Assembly: GCF_019904175.1 (NCBI RefSeq)
Contig: NZ_CP061913.1
Coordinates: 2,790,001 to 2,854,000, forward strand
Reading direction: 5' to 3'
DNA: 64,000 nucleotides
From: Dactylosporangium vinaceum
Lineage (GTDB): Bacteria; Actinomycetota; Actinomycetes; Mycobacteriales; Micromonosporaceae
This document shows, in pieces, positions 8,371 through 17,924 of the stretch. Each line of letters opens with the position of its first letter. The first letter of the stretch is position 1. The notes below the pieces were generated by a model, which ran no database searches, was not told the origin of the DNA, and saw nothing but the letters and a program-made list of their open reading frames with translations. The translations under genes and the position numbers were made by a program.

Positions 8371-9132
8371 GTGACCGCTAGTGGGGAGTTCGACGGTCTC
8401 GCCGTCGTCGTCACGGGGGCCGGGTCGGGGATCGGCCTGGCCACCGCCGTCCACCTCGCCGACCGGGGCGCCCGGGTCGCCGGCCTCGACCTGCGCCCCG
8501 ACGACCTGCCACCCGGGATCGAAGGCTTCGTCGCCGACGTCACCGACGACGCCGCCGTCCGGGCCGCCGTCACCGCCGCGGCCGCGCACCTCGGCGGCAT
8601 CGACATCCTGGTCAACAACGCCGGCATCGGCGCGATCGGCACCGTCGAGGCCAACTCCGACGACGAGTGGCACCGCGTGTACGACGTCAACGTCGTCGGC
8701 ATGGTCCGCGTCACCCGCGCCGCCCTGCCCTACCTGCGCCGCTCCGAGCACGCCGCGATCGTGAACACCTGCTCGATCGTCGCCCACGCCGGCCTGCCGG
8801 ACCGCGCCCTCTACAGCGCGACGAAGGGCGCCGTGCAGTCGCTCACCGCCGCGATGGCCGCCGACCACGTCCGCGAGGGCATCCGCGTCAACTGCGTCAA
8901 CCCCGGCACCGCCGACACCCCGTGGATCCGCCGCCTGCTCGACCAGGCCGCCGACCCCGCCGCCGAACTGGCCGCCCTGAACGCCCGCCAGCCCGCCGGC
9001 CGCCTGGTCTCGGCGGAGGAGGTCGCCCACGCCATCGCGTACCTGGCCAGTCCCCTGGCCAGCGCCACCACCGGCGCGGTGCTGTCGGTCGACGGCGGCA
9101 TGCACGGCCTGCGGGTCAGGCCCCGGGCATGA
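8371..9132 (+). CDS. short-chain dehydrogenase/reductase
   Basis: A classical 253-residue SDR: the nucleotide-binding TGAGSGIG at residues 15-22, NNAG at 82-85, and catalytic Ser135, Tyr148 and Lys152 (YSATKG), with PGTADTPW and a C-terminal LSVDGGMHG as in gluconate/fucose/glucose dehydrogenase-like members. The GTG start at 8371 follows a strong GGGAGGG Shine-Dalgarno. The FadR-type regulator 55 bases downstream is in the same direction, a layout seen in sugar-acid catabolism genes. Exact substrate unknown. Confidence 0.92.
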   Translation: MTASGEFDGLAVVVTGAGSGIGLATAVHLADRGARVAGLDLRPDDLPPGIEGFVADVTDDAAVRAAVTAAAAHLGGIDILVNNAGIGAIGTVEANSDDEWHRVYDVNVVGMVRVTRAALPYLRRSEHAAIVNTCSIVAHAGLPDRALYSATKGAVQSLTAAMAADHVREGIRVNCVNPGTADTPWIRRLLDQAADPAAELAALNARQPAGRLVSAEEVAHAIAYLASPLASATTGAVLSVDGGMHGLRVRPRA

Positions 9133-9187
9133 TCCTGGGCCTCGGTTGCGCGCAGCTGGGGAACCTCTGCCGGGAGCGGGGCCTGCT

Positions 9188-9859
9188 GTGGCACTGACCG
9201 ACGAGGCCATCGACAAGATCAAGGGCATGATCACGTCGGGCGAGCTGGGCCCGGGCGACCGCCTGCCCAAGGAGTCGGACCTGGCCGAGCGGCTGGGCCT
9301 GTCCCGCAACTCGCTGCGCGAGGCCGTGAAGGCGCTGTCGATGATCAGGGTGCTGGACGTCCGGCGGGGCGACGGCACCTACGTCACGAGCCTGGAGCCC
9401 GACCTCCTCCTCGACGCCCTCAGCTTCGTCGTCGACTTCCACCGCGACGACACCGTCCCGCAGTTCCTGGAGGTCCGCCGCATCCTGGAGCCCGCCGCCA
9501 CCGCCCTGGCCGCGACCCGCATGACCGACCGGGAGATCGTGACGCTCCGGTCGGTCCTGGACGAGCTCGGCACCGACTCCACGACCGAGGCCCTCGTCGC
9601 CAACGACCTGGAGTTCCACCGCCTGATCGCCGCCGGCTCCGGCAACGCCGTCCTGTGCTCCCTGATCGACGGCCTGTCCGGCCCGACGGCGAGAGCCCGG
9701 ACCTGGCGCGGCATGACCCAGGAGGGCGCCGCCGCCCGCACCCGCGAACAGCACCTGGCCATCGTCGACGCCATCGCCTCCCGCGAGCCCGACCTGGCCC
9801 GCTCCTGGGCCGCCATCCACGTGGCCGGCGTCGAGCAGTGGCTGCGCCGCGCCGTGTGA
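9188..9859 (+). CDS. GntR-family regulator, FadR (FCD) subfamily
   Basis: A 223-residue DNA-binding regulator. The N-terminal winged helix (about residues 8-65: GDRLPKESDLAERLGLSRNS, VRRGDGTYV) is followed by an all-helical FCD effector domain with the metal-ligand-type motifs NDLEFHRLIAAGSGN and EQHLAIVDAI. I prefer the GTG at 9188, 8 bases after a GGGAGCGGGG Shine-Dalgarno, over the in-frame start at 9146. FCD regulators bind carboxylic acids or sugar acids, matching a role in controlling the preceding SDR gene. Confidence 0.9.
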   Translation: MALTDEAIDKIKGMITSGELGPGDRLPKESDLAERLGLSRNSLREAVKALSMIRVLDVRRGDGTYVTSLEPDLLLDALSFVVDFHRDDTVPQFLEVRRILEPAATALAATRMTDREIVTLRSVLDELGTDSTTEALVANDLEFHRLIAAGSGNAVLCSLIDGLSGPTARARTWRGMTQEGAAARTREQHLAIVDAIASREPDLARSWAAIHVAGVEQWLRRAV

Positions 9860-9957
9860 TTTCGGGGTCGTTCTTCGCCGGAGGGCGGCAAGTGCTCAGA
9901 AGTCGCGGTGGCGGGCCGATGGGGTAACCGTTCGCGGGACGGCGTAAGGGGCGTGGC

Positions 9958-11562
9958 GTGGCTGGCGACAAGAGGCGATGGCTCGCCGACATGCCGATGG
10001 CGCGCAAGCTCATGCTGCTCGTGCTCGTCGGGTGTCTGGTGGGGGCGGCGGTGCTCGGGGTCGGGGTGTACAGCCTGAAACAGGTGAACGACCAGGCGGC
10101 CGAGCTGTATCGGCTGAACCTCGTGCCGGCGGCGCACCTGGCCTCGCTGGACCGGGCGGCGCTGCGGGTGCGCAACGACGTGGCAAACCTCGCGCTGTCC
10201 AACGGGCCCGTCGCCAGCAAGTCGTTCACCGACGACATCGCGGCGGCCGATCAGCAGGTCGACGCCGAGGTGGCGGCCTATCGGGCGACGATCCGCGACG
10301 TCAAGCAGCGCCAGCTCCTGAACCGGTTCGCGATCTGGTGGGGCGCGTTTCGCAACATCCGCGACCACCGGCTGATCCCGCTGATCCAGGCCGGGAGCAA
10401 CGCGGACTTCCAGCAGGCGTACCTCGGCGACGGCGAGACCGTCGGCGGCAACGCGATGAACGCGCTGTCCGACCTGATGGCGTATGAGCAGACAAGCGGC
10501 AAGGACGGGGCCGCCGAGGCCGCCGGCGCCTACCGCACCGCCCGCATCGCCATGGTGATCGCGCTCGTGGTCGGGCTGCTGCTGGCCATGGTCCTCAGCC
10601 GGTACCTCACCGGCCTCATCGTCCGCCCGATCCGCCGCGTGCACGCGGTCCTGAACGCGGTTGCGGCCGGCGACCTGACCGCCGAGGCCGACGTGGCCCA
10701 GCGCGACGAGGTCGGCGAGATGGCGCGGGCGCTCGGCGCGGCCACCGCCAGCACCCGCGAAGCGGTGAAGTCGCTCGGCGACAACTCGGCGACGCTCGCC
10801 GCGGCGGCCGAGGAGCTCACCGCGATCAGCCGGCAGATCGACACCAGCGCCAAGTCGGCCAACACCAAGGCCGGCGACGTCGCCCGGGCGGCCGGCACGG
10901 TCAGCGAGCACGTCGCCGCGGTCGCCGGGAGCACCTCGGAGCTGGGCGACGCGATCGACGAGATCTCCCGCAACACGCAGCGCGCCGCGACCGTCACCGC
11001 ATCGGCGGTGGCCATCGCGGCGACCACCAACGACACGATCGGCAAGCTCGGCGCGTCGTCGACCGAGATCGGCGAGGTGGTGAAGGTGATCACCGCGATC
11101 GCCGGGCAGACGAACCTGCTGGCGCTGAACGCCACCATCGAGGCGGCCCGGGCGGGCGAGTTCGGCAAGGGGTTCGCGGTCGTCGCGCAGGAGGTCAAGG
11201 ACCTGGCCCGGGAGACCGCCCAGGCGACCGACGACATCGGCAAGCGGGTGCAGGCGATCCAGGTCGACACCGAGGACGCGGTGGGCGCGATGGGGCAGAT
11301 CGGGGAGGTGATCGCGCAGATGAGCGAGTATCAGAACGCGATCGCCGCGGCGGTCGAGGAGCAGGCGGTCACCGCCCGCTCGATGGGCGAGAGCGTGGGC
11401 GCGGCGGCCAGCGGCTCGACCGAGATCGCGGGCACCATCGCGGGCGTCGCCGACGCGACCGAGCTGACCAACCAGGGCGTCACCAGCACCGGCAAGGCCG
11501 TCGACCAGCTCGCGTCGATGGCGTCCGAGATGCGCGTGCTCGTCTCCCGCTTCAAGTACTGA
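9958..11562 (+). CDS. methyl-accepting chemotaxis protein
   Basis: A 534-residue inner-membrane chemoreceptor. TM1 is at about residues 17-38, followed by a 150-residue extracellular helical domain (4HB-like, residues 45-190), TM2 at about 196-217, a HAMP domain ([20 protein letters not shown] onward) and a long signalling coiled coil. The CheA/CheW-binding hairpin is present ([37 protein letters not shown]), with the unusual EFGK where EAGR is common. GTG start. Seven bases downstream lies a sugar-binding lipoprotein gene, suggesting that the pair senses a sugar. Its presence implies the organism has a motile stage. Confidence 0.95.
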   Translation: MAGDKRRWLADMPMARKLMLLVLVGCLVGAAVLGVGVYSLKQVNDQAAELYRLNLVPAAHLASLDRAALRVRNDVANLALSNGPVASKSFTDDIAAADQQVDAEVAAYRATIRDVKQRQLLNRFAIWWGAFRNIRDHRLIPLIQAGSNADFQQAYLGDGETVGGNAMNALSDLMAYEQTSGKDGAAEAAGAYRTARIAMVIALVVGLLLAMVLSRYLTGLIVRPIRRVHAVLNAVAAGDLTAEADVAQRDEVGEMARALGAATASTREAVKSLGDNSATLAAAAEELTAISRQIDTSAKSANTKAGDVARAAGTVSEHVAAVAGSTSELGDAIDEISRNTQRAATVTASAVAIAATTNDTIGKLGASSTEIGEVVKVITAIAGQTNLLALNATIEAARAGEFGKGFAVVAQEVKDLARETAQATDDIGKRVQAIQVDTEDAVGAMGQIGEVIAQMSEYQNAIAAAVEEQAVTARSMGESVGAAASGSTEIAGTIAGVADATELTNQGVTSTGKAVDQLASMASEMRVLVSRFKY

Positions 11563-11569
11563 GGTCGAT

Positions 11570-12628
11570 ATGCGCAAGATGCTGGCCGCACTGGCGGCGA
11601 CGATGCTGCTCTCCGGCTGCACGGAGGCGCTCACGACGGACGCCGGCGACGGCCTGGACGCGCGGGTGGCGCTGCTGCTCCCCGAGCGCAAGGCGAGCCG
11701 GTACGAGGCCGGTGACCAGCCGTACTTCGCGCAGAAGCTGGCCGAGCTGTGCCCCGGCTGCACCGTCGACTACCGCAACGCCGAGCAGAGCGCGGCCACC
11801 CAGCTGCAGCAGGCCAAGGAGGCGCTCGACCAGGGCGCGAAGGTCCTGGTCCTGACCCCTGTCGACAGCATCGCCGCGGGCCAGATCGTCACCGAGGCAA
11901 AGAGCCGCAGCGTGCCGGTCATCTCCTACGACCGCCTGGTCCTGAAGGCGCCCGTCGACTACTACATCTCGTTCGACAACGCGAAGGTCGGCGCGTTGCA
12001 GGCGGCGGCGCTGCTGCAGGCCCTCGGCGCCAAGGCGTCCCAGGGCGAGATCCTGTGGATCAACGGCTCCCCGACGGACAACAACGCGACACTGTTCAAG
12101 CAGGGCGCCCACGCCGGCCTGGACGGCAAGGTGAAGGTGGCCGCGGAGTCCGACACCGCGGAGTGGAGCCCCGACAACGCCCGGAAGTGGACCGCGAGCG
12201 TGCTGCCGACGCTGCGAGGCCGCACGATCGTCGGCGTGTATGCGGCAAACGACGGCACGGCGGGCGCGGCGATCGCGGCCATGAAGGCGGCCGGCCTGCC
12301 CCAGGTGCCGGTGACCGGCCAGGACGCGGAGACCGCGGCGCTGCAGCGCATCCTCGTCGGCGACCAGTACATGACGGTGTACAAGGCGATCCGCACCGAG
12401 GCCGAGACCGCGGCCACGCTCGCCGACGACCTGCTGCGGGGGAAGAAGCCGGCGGAGACCGCGAACGTGGACAACGGCGCCGGCCAGGTCCCGTCCATCC
12501 TGCTCGACCCGGTGACTGTCACGAAGGACACCATCGCCGGCACCGTCGTGAAGGACGGCTTCGTCACACCGAGCGCGCTGTGCGCGGGCCAGTACGCCGA
12601 CGCCTGCCGCGCCGCCGGCATCGGCTGA
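11570..12628 (+). CDS. sugar-binding lipoprotein (periplasmic-binding protein type 1, XylF/ChvE-like)
   Basis: A 352-residue substrate-binding protein. The signal peptide ends in lipobox LLSGC with the lipidated Cys17. The mature fold shows the Peripla_BP_4 pattern: QLQQAKEALDQGAKVLVLTP, AGQIVTEAKSRSVPVISYDR, a central GEILWINGSPTDNNATLFK, and VYAANDGTAGAAIAAMKAAG, VPVTGQDAETAALQRIL, closely like xylose-binding proteins. No ABC permease or ATPase genes are near, so it probably presents ligand to the adjacent chemoreceptor rather than to a transporter, or works with a transporter encoded elsewhere. The start ATG overlaps the spacer directly after the chemoreceptor stop. Confidence 0.92.
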   Translation: MRKMLAALAATMLLSGCTEALTTDAGDGLDARVALLLPERKASRYEAGDQPYFAQKLAELCPGCTVDYRNAEQSAATQLQQAKEALDQGAKVLVLTPVDSIAAGQIVTEAKSRSVPVISYDRLVLKAPVDYYISFDNAKVGALQAAALLQALGAKASQGEILWINGSPTDNNATLFKQGAHAGLDGKVKVAAESDTAEWSPDNARKWTASVLPTLRGRTIVGVYAANDGTAGAAIAAMKAAGLPQVPVTGQDAETAALQRILVGDQYMTVYKAIRTEAETAATLADDLLRGKKPAETANVDNGAGQVPSILLDPVTVTKDTIAGTVVKDGFVTPSALCAGQYADACRAAGIG

Positions 12629-12661
12629 GGGCGCTCGCCGTCACGCGCGCTGGATCTCGCC

Positions 12662-13600
12662 TCACGTGCGCCTGATGGAGCCCAGCAGCTCGTCGAGTTC
12701 GCGTTCGAACGCCGGCTCGTCGGTCTCGGCCAGGGCGTGCACGAACTGGCCGTGCCCGTCCTCGACGAGCGCCTCCCGCATGTGCACCGCCGACGCGCCG
12801 CCGATGCCGGTGTGGACGTGTACCCAGTCGGTCGGCAGCCCCAGCAGCCGCCCGCCGGAGCGGGTGACCGCGTCGGCCGGGAAGCGCTGGTGGACCAGGT
12901 TGGGTGCGCTGCCGCGGTAGAGCGTCACCGAGGCGAACGGGCCGCCGAGCGGGGTGAGGCGCAGCAGGCGCAGCACGACGAACGAGAGGCCGGACTCCTG
13001 ATACGCCACCCACCCGGCCCGCACGTCGGCGGTCAGGATCGTCTCCCCGTCGAGCCCGGCCAGCACCCGGCTCCCGGCGTGCGCGTCGAGCGGGCGCTCC
13101 CCGGGCCGGACCGTGCGCAGGATCTGCGCGGCCAGCTCGGTGAGCCCGTCGCGATCGTCGGCGGCGTTGGGCGACACGAACAGCTGGATGCGGACGATCC
13201 CGGACTCGGCCGTCCGCACGAACGCGTCAGCGATGGGCACGGCCTGCCGCGCGGAGTCCAGCGGGAAGTACCCGTAGCCGACCGTGTCCGGCCCCGTGTC
13301 CAGCGGCACCAGGTGCTGCCCGGGCGGCAGGTCCCAGCCGCCGGTGACGCCGTCGATCGCGGCGCGCAGCTCGCCCGGCACGACCCGGAACAGCTCGGAC
13401 GCCAGCAGCACCAGCCGCTCGCCGCCGACGTCGTACAGCACCCGGGTCTCCGTCTGCCCCGACGCCGCCACCCCCATGAGCGACTGTCCCCGCGCCTCGG
13501 CCCGCGCGCCCGCCGGCAGCGTCACCGTGAGCCGGTCGTCAAGCAGCGGGACGACCTGCTCCGCCGCGTAGTTCCGCCCGGCCTGCGCGAGTGCTCCCAC
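12662..13600 (-). CDS. hypothetical protein
   Basis: A 312-residue soluble protein with no signal peptide or membrane helix. Mixed alpha/beta composition with segments such as VLYDVGGERLVLLASELFRV, GYGYFPLDSARQAVPIADAF and a final acidic helix FERELDELLGSIRRT. Codon bias matches the neighbours, so it is a real gene, but I recognise no family. It is convergent with the sugar-binding lipoprotein gene. Start codon GTG/ATG choice at 13600 is not firmly supported by a Shine-Dalgarno. Confidence 0.75.
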   Translation of the reverse strand: MGALAQAGRNYAAEQVVPLLDDRLTVTLPAGARAEARGQSLMGVAASGQTETRVLYDVGGERLVLLASELFRVVPGELRAAIDGVTGGWDLPPGQHLVPLDTGPDTVGYGYFPLDSARQAVPIADAFVRTAESGIVRIQLFVSPNAADDRDGLTELAAQILRTVRPGERPLDAHAGSRVLAGLDGETILTADVRAGWVAYQESGLSFVVLRLLRLTPLGGPFASVTLYRGSAPNLVHQRFPADAVTRSGGRLLGLPTDWVHVHTGIGGASAVHMREALVEDGHGQFVHALAETDEPAFERELDELLGSIRRT

Positions 13601-13669
13601 ACCCGCACCCTACCGCCAGGCGGCGTGCCGGTCCGCCGGCGGACGCGACGCCGGCGGCCGGTGCCGGCC

Positions 13670-14863
13670 TCAGCAGGCGGGCGCGCTACCGCCGGTCGTG
13701 CTCGAGATGTAGGCGTGGCTGAGGTACTGCCCGGTGCCGATCCGGTCCCAGCGGGTCGTCGTGCTGTAGGGGCCGGCGACGGACTGCCCGGTGACCCAGC
13801 ACTCGATCGGGACCTGGGCGGACGTGGCCGCGTACCCCTTGCTCGCGAAGCTGGTGCCGGCCCCGGCCCGGATGTTCAGCGGGCCGCTGCCGACGACGCC
13901 GCGGACGCCGGTGCCGGTCCACAGGTACGCCACGTCGACCCACGAGTTGTCGGTCAGCAGCAGCCCGTCCAGGAAGACGCCGTCGCCGAGGTCGATGCCG
14001 GCCGGGTTCGCGACCGCGCGGCCGAACTGGTCTTTGCCGCCGTTGTAGCCGCTCTGGTACGCGGCCTGGGCCTCGGGGCGGCCCTGCGGCAGGTCCTTCC
14101 AGGACTGGCGGGTGGCGGCCGGGTTCCAGTAGTCGTCGGTGGTGTTCCACGGGCCGACGTCCCAGACCGGGGCGAACTCGCAGCGCGACCCGCTCGTGGT
14201 GCAGACCCGCACGGTGTAGTCGCCGGTGTTCTTCGGGGCCAGCCCGCGGCGGGACGGCAGCGCGACGAAGTGGTCACGGGCGGCGATGACGTGGCCGTTG
14301 GCGGTGGTGGCACCGACGAGTCCCTCGCGGGTGGCGTAGACGCGAGAGACGTTGCCGGCCGCGGCCAGGCCCGCCGCGGGCGGCGCCGGCGGCACGGACG
14401 CCGCCACCAGCACGACCGCGTTGACGGCGGCCGTTTCGCCGGTGAGCGCCACGCGGATCTGCACGGTCACGACGTCCTGCGCGAGCGCCGTGCCGGCGGG
14501 CGTCCACTCCGACCAGGCGCCGCCGGCCGGCCGGCCGCGGTACTCCACGTCGACCCCGGCCGTCGCCTTCGTGGTGAACGCGCGGACCTGGTTGGCCGCG
14601 GTGGCCAGGTCGTGCGGCGCGAGCACGAGCAGGCCGGAGACGACGGGCGAGCGCCGGCCGGACGGGACCGCGGCCGGGTCGGCGATGCGCAGGGCATCGC
14701 CGCTCCAGGCCACGTTGACGTCGTCGTCGGTGACGACCTGCAGGGCGGCCGGCCATGAGTTGCTGGGCGTCCCGGCCTCGGGCGGCCCCGGCGCGGCCGC
14801 CGCGGGGGTGACCGCCAGGCCGACGAGCAGGGTGCACACACCCGCGATGAAGAGCGTTCGCAT
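13670..14863 (-). CDS. secreted protein with C-terminal SH3-like region
   Basis: A 397-residue exported protein: signal peptide MRTLFIAGVCTLLVGLAVTP with an AAAAPG cleavage region. Residues 40-160 look like a beta-rich domain (VEYRGRPAGGAWSEWTPAG); the middle carries YTVRVCTTSGSRCEFAPVWD and a D/W-rich stretch; the last 75 residues (GPLNIRAGAGTSFASKGYAA, CWVTGQSVAG) resemble a bacterial SH3 (cell-wall-binding) repeat. The whole suggests a wall-associated or extracellular protein. No catalytic motif recognised. Single gene, divergent from the monooxygenase at 14954. Confidence 0.8.
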   Translation of the reverse strand: MRTLFIAGVCTLLVGLAVTPAAAAPGPPEAGTPSNSWPAALQVVTDDDVNVAWSGDALRIADPAAVPSGRRSPVVSGLLVLAPHDLATAANQVRAFTTKATAGVDVEYRGRPAGGAWSEWTPAGTALAQDVVTVQIRVALTGETAAVNAVVLVAASVPPAPPAAGLAAAGNVSRVYATREGLVGATTANGHVIAARDHFVALPSRRGLAPKNTGDYTVRVCTTSGSRCEFAPVWDVGPWNTTDDYWNPAATRQSWKDLPQGRPEAQAAYQSGYNGGKDQFGRAVANPAGIDLGDGVFLDGLLLTDNSWVDVAYLWTGTGVRGVVGSGPLNIRAGAGTSFASKGYAATSAQVPIECWVTGQSVAGPYSTTTRWDRIGTGQYLSHAYISSTTGGSAPAC

Positions 14864-14953
14864 GCGGTGCAGACAATCATTATCGTCTATGCACAGTCAA
14901 GGCTGTCAGCGGATCGGTCGTGGGTTGTCAGCGGCCCGGGCCATGGTCGGCGC

Positions 14954-16105
14954 ATGAAGCACACCACGGTCCTCATCTCCGGCGCCGGCATCGCCGGCCC
15001 CGCGCTCGCGTTCTGGCTGGCCCGCTACGGCTGCGACGTCACGGTCGTCGAGCGCGCCCCGCAGCTGCGCCCCGGCGGCCAGGCTGTCGATTTCAAGGGC
15101 GCCACGCACCGCACGGTCCTGGAGCGCATGGGCCTGCTCGACGCCGTGCGTGCGCGCCAGACCGGCGGCCGCGACCAGACGATCGTCGACGAGCACGGCC
15201 GGCCCCTGGCGGTCATCCCGGGCGAGTTCACCGGCGGCGACATCGAGATCGGCCGCGGCGAGCTCGCCGCACTCCTGCACGCCCGGACCGCCGGTGCCTG
15301 CGAATACCGCTTCGGCGACTCCGTCACGTCGCTCACCGAGACGGCCGGCCGGGTGCACGTCACGTTCGCCGGCTCCGCCCCGGCCGGCTTCGACCTGGTC
15401 GTGGGGGCCGACGGCATCCACTCCAACATCCGCCGCCTCGCCTTCGGCCCCGAGCCCGACTACGTCACCTTCCTGGGTCACTACTACGCGCTCGTCGACG
15501 GCCTCACCGCGGACGGCGGCCGCGAGGACGAGGCGTTCATGTACAACGAGCCGGGGCGGATGGTGGCGACCGGCGGCCCGAAGGCGCCCGCGTTCTTCGT
15601 GTTCCGCTCGCCGCAGCTGCAGTACGACCGCTACGACCCGCAGGCCGCGAAGCGCATCCTGCGCGGCGCCTACAGCGGCGGCCGGTGGCGCATCCCGGAG
15701 CTGCTCGACCGCCTCGACGCCGCGGACGACGTGTACCTGGACTCCATCAGCCGCGTCCAGGTCCCGGCGTACTCCAAGGGCCGGGTGGTGCTCCTGGGTG
15801 ACGCCGGATACGGCAACACGCTCGGCGGCTTCGGCACGGGGCTCGCGGTGGTCGGCGCCTACGTCCTGGCCGGCGAGCTGCGGGCGGCCGGCGGCGACTT
15901 CCGCACGGCGTTCGCGGCCTACGAGGCCGCCTTCCGCGGGTATGCGAAGGTCTCCCGGCAGGGCAGCGCCGGCCCGTTCCTGGCCCCGCCCAGCGCGCTG
16001 CGGATCGCGATGCGCAACTGGACGTTCCAGTCCCGGTGGCTGCTGCGGATGATGCTGAAGCTGACCGACAGGTACGCGACGGGCATCGAGCTCAAGCAGT
16101 ACTGA
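14954..16105 (+). CDS. FAD-dependent monooxygenase (PHBH/TetX-like)
   Basis: A 383-residue class A flavoprotein hydroxylase. Motifs: GxGxxG dinucleotide fold GAGIAGPA at 10-17, the DG motif VVGADGIHSNIRR, and the GD motif VVLLGDAGYGNTLGGFGTG, where FAD ribityl is bound. Such enzymes hydroxylate aromatic or polycyclic substrates, sometimes antibiotics such as tetracyclines or rifamycins. I use the ATG at 14954 because the Rossmann strand begins at once; an in-frame extension to 14867 is improbable. It is followed 33 bases later by an SDR-sigma factor pair in the same direction. Substrate unknown. Confidence 0.92.
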   Translation: MKHTTVLISGAGIAGPALAFWLARYGCDVTVVERAPQLRPGGQAVDFKGATHRTVLERMGLLDAVRARQTGGRDQTIVDEHGRPLAVIPGEFTGGDIEIGRGELAALLHARTAGACEYRFGDSVTSLTETAGRVHVTFAGSAPAGFDLVVGADGIHSNIRRLAFGPEPDYVTFLGHYYALVDGLTADGGREDEAFMYNEPGRMVATGGPKAPAFFVFRSPQLQYDRYDPQAAKRILRGAYSGGRWRIPELLDRLDAADDVYLDSISRVQVPAYSKGRVVLLGDAGYGNTLGGFGTGLAVVGAYVLAGELRAAGGDFRTAFAAYEAAFRGYAKVSRQGSAGPFLAPPSALRIAMRNWTFQSRWLLRMMLKLTDRYATGIELKQY

Positions 16106-16138
16106 CCAGTTTTCCGGCCGGACGGTGTCGATACGGGC

Positions 16139-16831
16139 ATGACTGGACAACTGACCGCCGTCGTGACCGGCGGGACGCGGGGATTCGGGCGGGGCATCAC
16201 CGAGGCGCTGGCGAAGGCCGGGTACACGACCGTCACCGTCGCGCGGGGCGACGACGCGGACGTCGTCGCCGATGTGGCCGCGCCGGGGGTGGCCGAGCGC
16301 GTGCTCGCCGAGCACGCACCGGCGGTGCTGGTGCTGAACGCGGGCGCGGTGCCCGACATCCGGCCCGTGCACGAGCAGACGTGGGAGTCGTTCTCCGCGC
16401 CGTGGGAGGTCGACGTGCGCCAGGCCTTCGAGTGGTGCCGGGCGGCGCTGCGCGGGCCGCTGGCGCCGGGGAGCGTGGTGGTGCTGCTGTCGAGCGGCGC
16501 GGCGCTGGCCGGGTCGCCGCGCAGCGGTGGATACGCGGGGGCGAAGGCGATGGTCCGGTTCGTCGCGCGCTATGCGGACGAGGAGGCGGCCCGCCTCGGC
16601 CTGGGCATCCGGTTCGTGGCGCTGCTGCCGGGCCTCTCGCCGGGCACCGGCGTCGGCGACGCGGGCGCTGACGCCTACTCGGCGAAGCAGGGCATCTCCG
16701 TGGAGGAGTTCACGGCCCGCCTCGGCCCCGTGGTCACCCCGGAGGGGGCCGGCGCCGCGGTGCTCGCCGTGCTCGACGACCCGGGCGGCGCCTACAAGCT
16801 CAGCGCGGACGGCCTGGAAGTGCTGCAATGA
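16139..16831 (+). CDS. short-chain dehydrogenase/reductase
   Basis: A 230-residue SDR with TGGTRGFGRG at 10-19, NAGA near 82, and a Ser-Tyr-Lys triad readable in LLSSGAALAG and GGYAGAKAM. It is shorter than usual and has an atypical Gly-rich TGGTRGFG. The stop overlaps the start of the sigma-factor gene by 4 bases (ATGA at 16828), showing translational coupling. Its substrate is unknown; linkage to the flavin monooxygenase suggests shared oxidation chemistry, but that is inference. Confidence 0.9.
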   Translation: MTGQLTAVVTGGTRGFGRGITEALAKAGYTTVTVARGDDADVVADVAAPGVAERVLAEHAPAVLVLNAGAVPDIRPVHEQTWESFSAPWEVDVRQAFEWCRAALRGPLAPGSVVVLLSSGAALAGSPRSGGYAGAKAMVRFVARYADEEAARLGLGIRFVALLPGLSPGTGVGDAGADAYSAKQGISVEEFTARLGPVVTPEGAGAAVLAVLDDPGGAYKLSADGLEVLQ

Positions 16832-17859
16832 CGGTGATGAGCGTGCTGGATCGGGCCCGGGGCGGCGACACGGGGGCGTTCGCCGAGCTGATCGAGCCGT
16901 TCCGGCGGGAGCTGTTCGTGCACTGCTACCGCATGCTCGGCTCCGTCCAGGACGCCGAGGACGTGCTGCAGGAGACGCTGACGTCGGCCTGGCGGGGGCT
17001 CGGCGGGTTCGCCGGGCGGGCGTCGGTGCGCACGTGGCTGTACCGGATCGCGACGAACCGGTGCCTCAACTGGCTGCGCGACGCCGGCCGGGCCCGGCCG
17101 GGGGCCGACCCGGCCGCGCGGGCGGACCTTCCCGCGCCGACCCGCACGGGCGAGACGATCTGGCTGCAGCCGATTCCCGACGCGCTCCTGGAGGGGCTGC
17201 CCGACGACACGCCCGGGCCGGAGGCGCGCTACGAGCGGCGGGAGGCGGTTTCGCTGGCGTTCGTGGCCGCGGTGCAGTCACTGCCGCCGCGGCAGCGGGC
17301 GGTGCTGCTGCTGCGCGACGTCCTCGGGTATCGGGCGGCGGAGGCGGCCGACCTGCTGGGCGTGACCGAGGACGCGGCGAACGCGCTGCTCAAGCGGGCC
17401 CGGTCGATCTCGTTCGAGCGGCCGGCGGCCGAGCCGGCCGGGGCCGGACGCGGTGAGGCCGGGCGCGGTGAGGCCGGCCGGGCGGGTGCCGGGCCGCTGT
17501 CGGCGCGGCAGCGCCTCGCCGCGAGCCGGTTCGCCGACGCGATCGAGGCCGGCGACGTGGATGCGATGGTCGCGCTGCTGACCGACGACGCGTGGCTGAC
17601 GATGCCGCCGGCGCCGTTCGAGTATCAGGGGCGGGCCGCGATCGGCGAGTTCTTCCGGCACGTCGGGCTGGCCGACGGGCGGCGCCGCTACCGGCTGGTC
17701 CCGACGGGCGCGAACTGGCAGCCGGCCTACGGCTGCTACGTGTCCGGCCGCGCCCACGGGCTGCTCGTGATCACGATGCGGGGTGAGCTGGTGTCGGCCT
17801 TCACCCGGTTCCTGGACAACGCCACGCTGCCCTACTTCGGGCTGCCCCGCAGCCTGTAG
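16828..17859 (+). CDS. ECF sigma factor with SnoaL-like C-terminal domain
   Basis: A 343-residue extracytoplasmic-function sigma factor. Region 2 spans about residues 12-75 (FVHCYRMLGSVQDAEDVLQE, SVRTWLYRIATNRCLNWLR) and region 4 about 140-200 (LPPRQRAVLLLRDVLGYRAA, LGVTEDAANALLKRAR). A short linker with a duplicated GRGEA unit leads to a SnoaL/NTF2-like domain at about 225-335. This arrangement is known for the SigX5/ECF41-related groups, in which the C-terminal domain tunes sigma activity and no anti-sigma is needed. It is coupled by a 4-base overlap to the SDR gene, which is a likely co-regulated target. Confidence 0.92.
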   Translation: MTVMSVLDRARGGDTGAFAELIEPFRRELFVHCYRMLGSVQDAEDVLQETLTSAWRGLGGFAGRASVRTWLYRIATNRCLNWLRDAGRARPGADPAARADLPAPTRTGETIWLQPIPDALLEGLPDDTPGPEARYERREAVSLAFVAAVQSLPPRQRAVLLLRDVLGYRAAEAADLLGVTEDAANALLKRARSISFERPAAEPAGAGRGEAGRGEAGRAGAGPLSARQRLAASRFADAIEAGDVDAMVALLTDDAWLTMPPAPFEYQGRAAIGEFFRHVGLADGRRRYRLVPTGANWQPAYGCYVSGRAHGLLVITMRGELVSAFTRFLDNATLPYFGLPRSL

Positions 17860-17862
17860 GGC

Positions 17863-17900
17863 TTGACGGGTCCAGGCTAACATCATTAGCTTTTAAGCTA
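17863..17900 (+). promoter_or_regulatory. promoter and operator of the TetR-family gene
   Basis: TTGACG (17863-17868) and TTAGCT (17886-17891) are spaced by 17 bases and form a good -35/-10 pair. An inverted repeat TAGCTT-TT-AAGCTA (17887-17900) overlaps the -10 hexamer, so a bound dimer would block RNA polymerase. This fits negative autoregulation by the TetR protein encoded just downstream. Confidence 0.65.
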
Positions 17901-17924
17901 TGAGAATGAGCCTGGAGGCCGGCG

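Noticed and set aside
9379-11763. Very long minus-strand open frame opposite the chemoreceptor and regulator genes
   Set aside because: It is antisense to well-supported genes, has low-complexity Arg/Gly/Asp-rich translation and no Shine-Dalgarno. GC-rich DNA keeps such frames open by chance.
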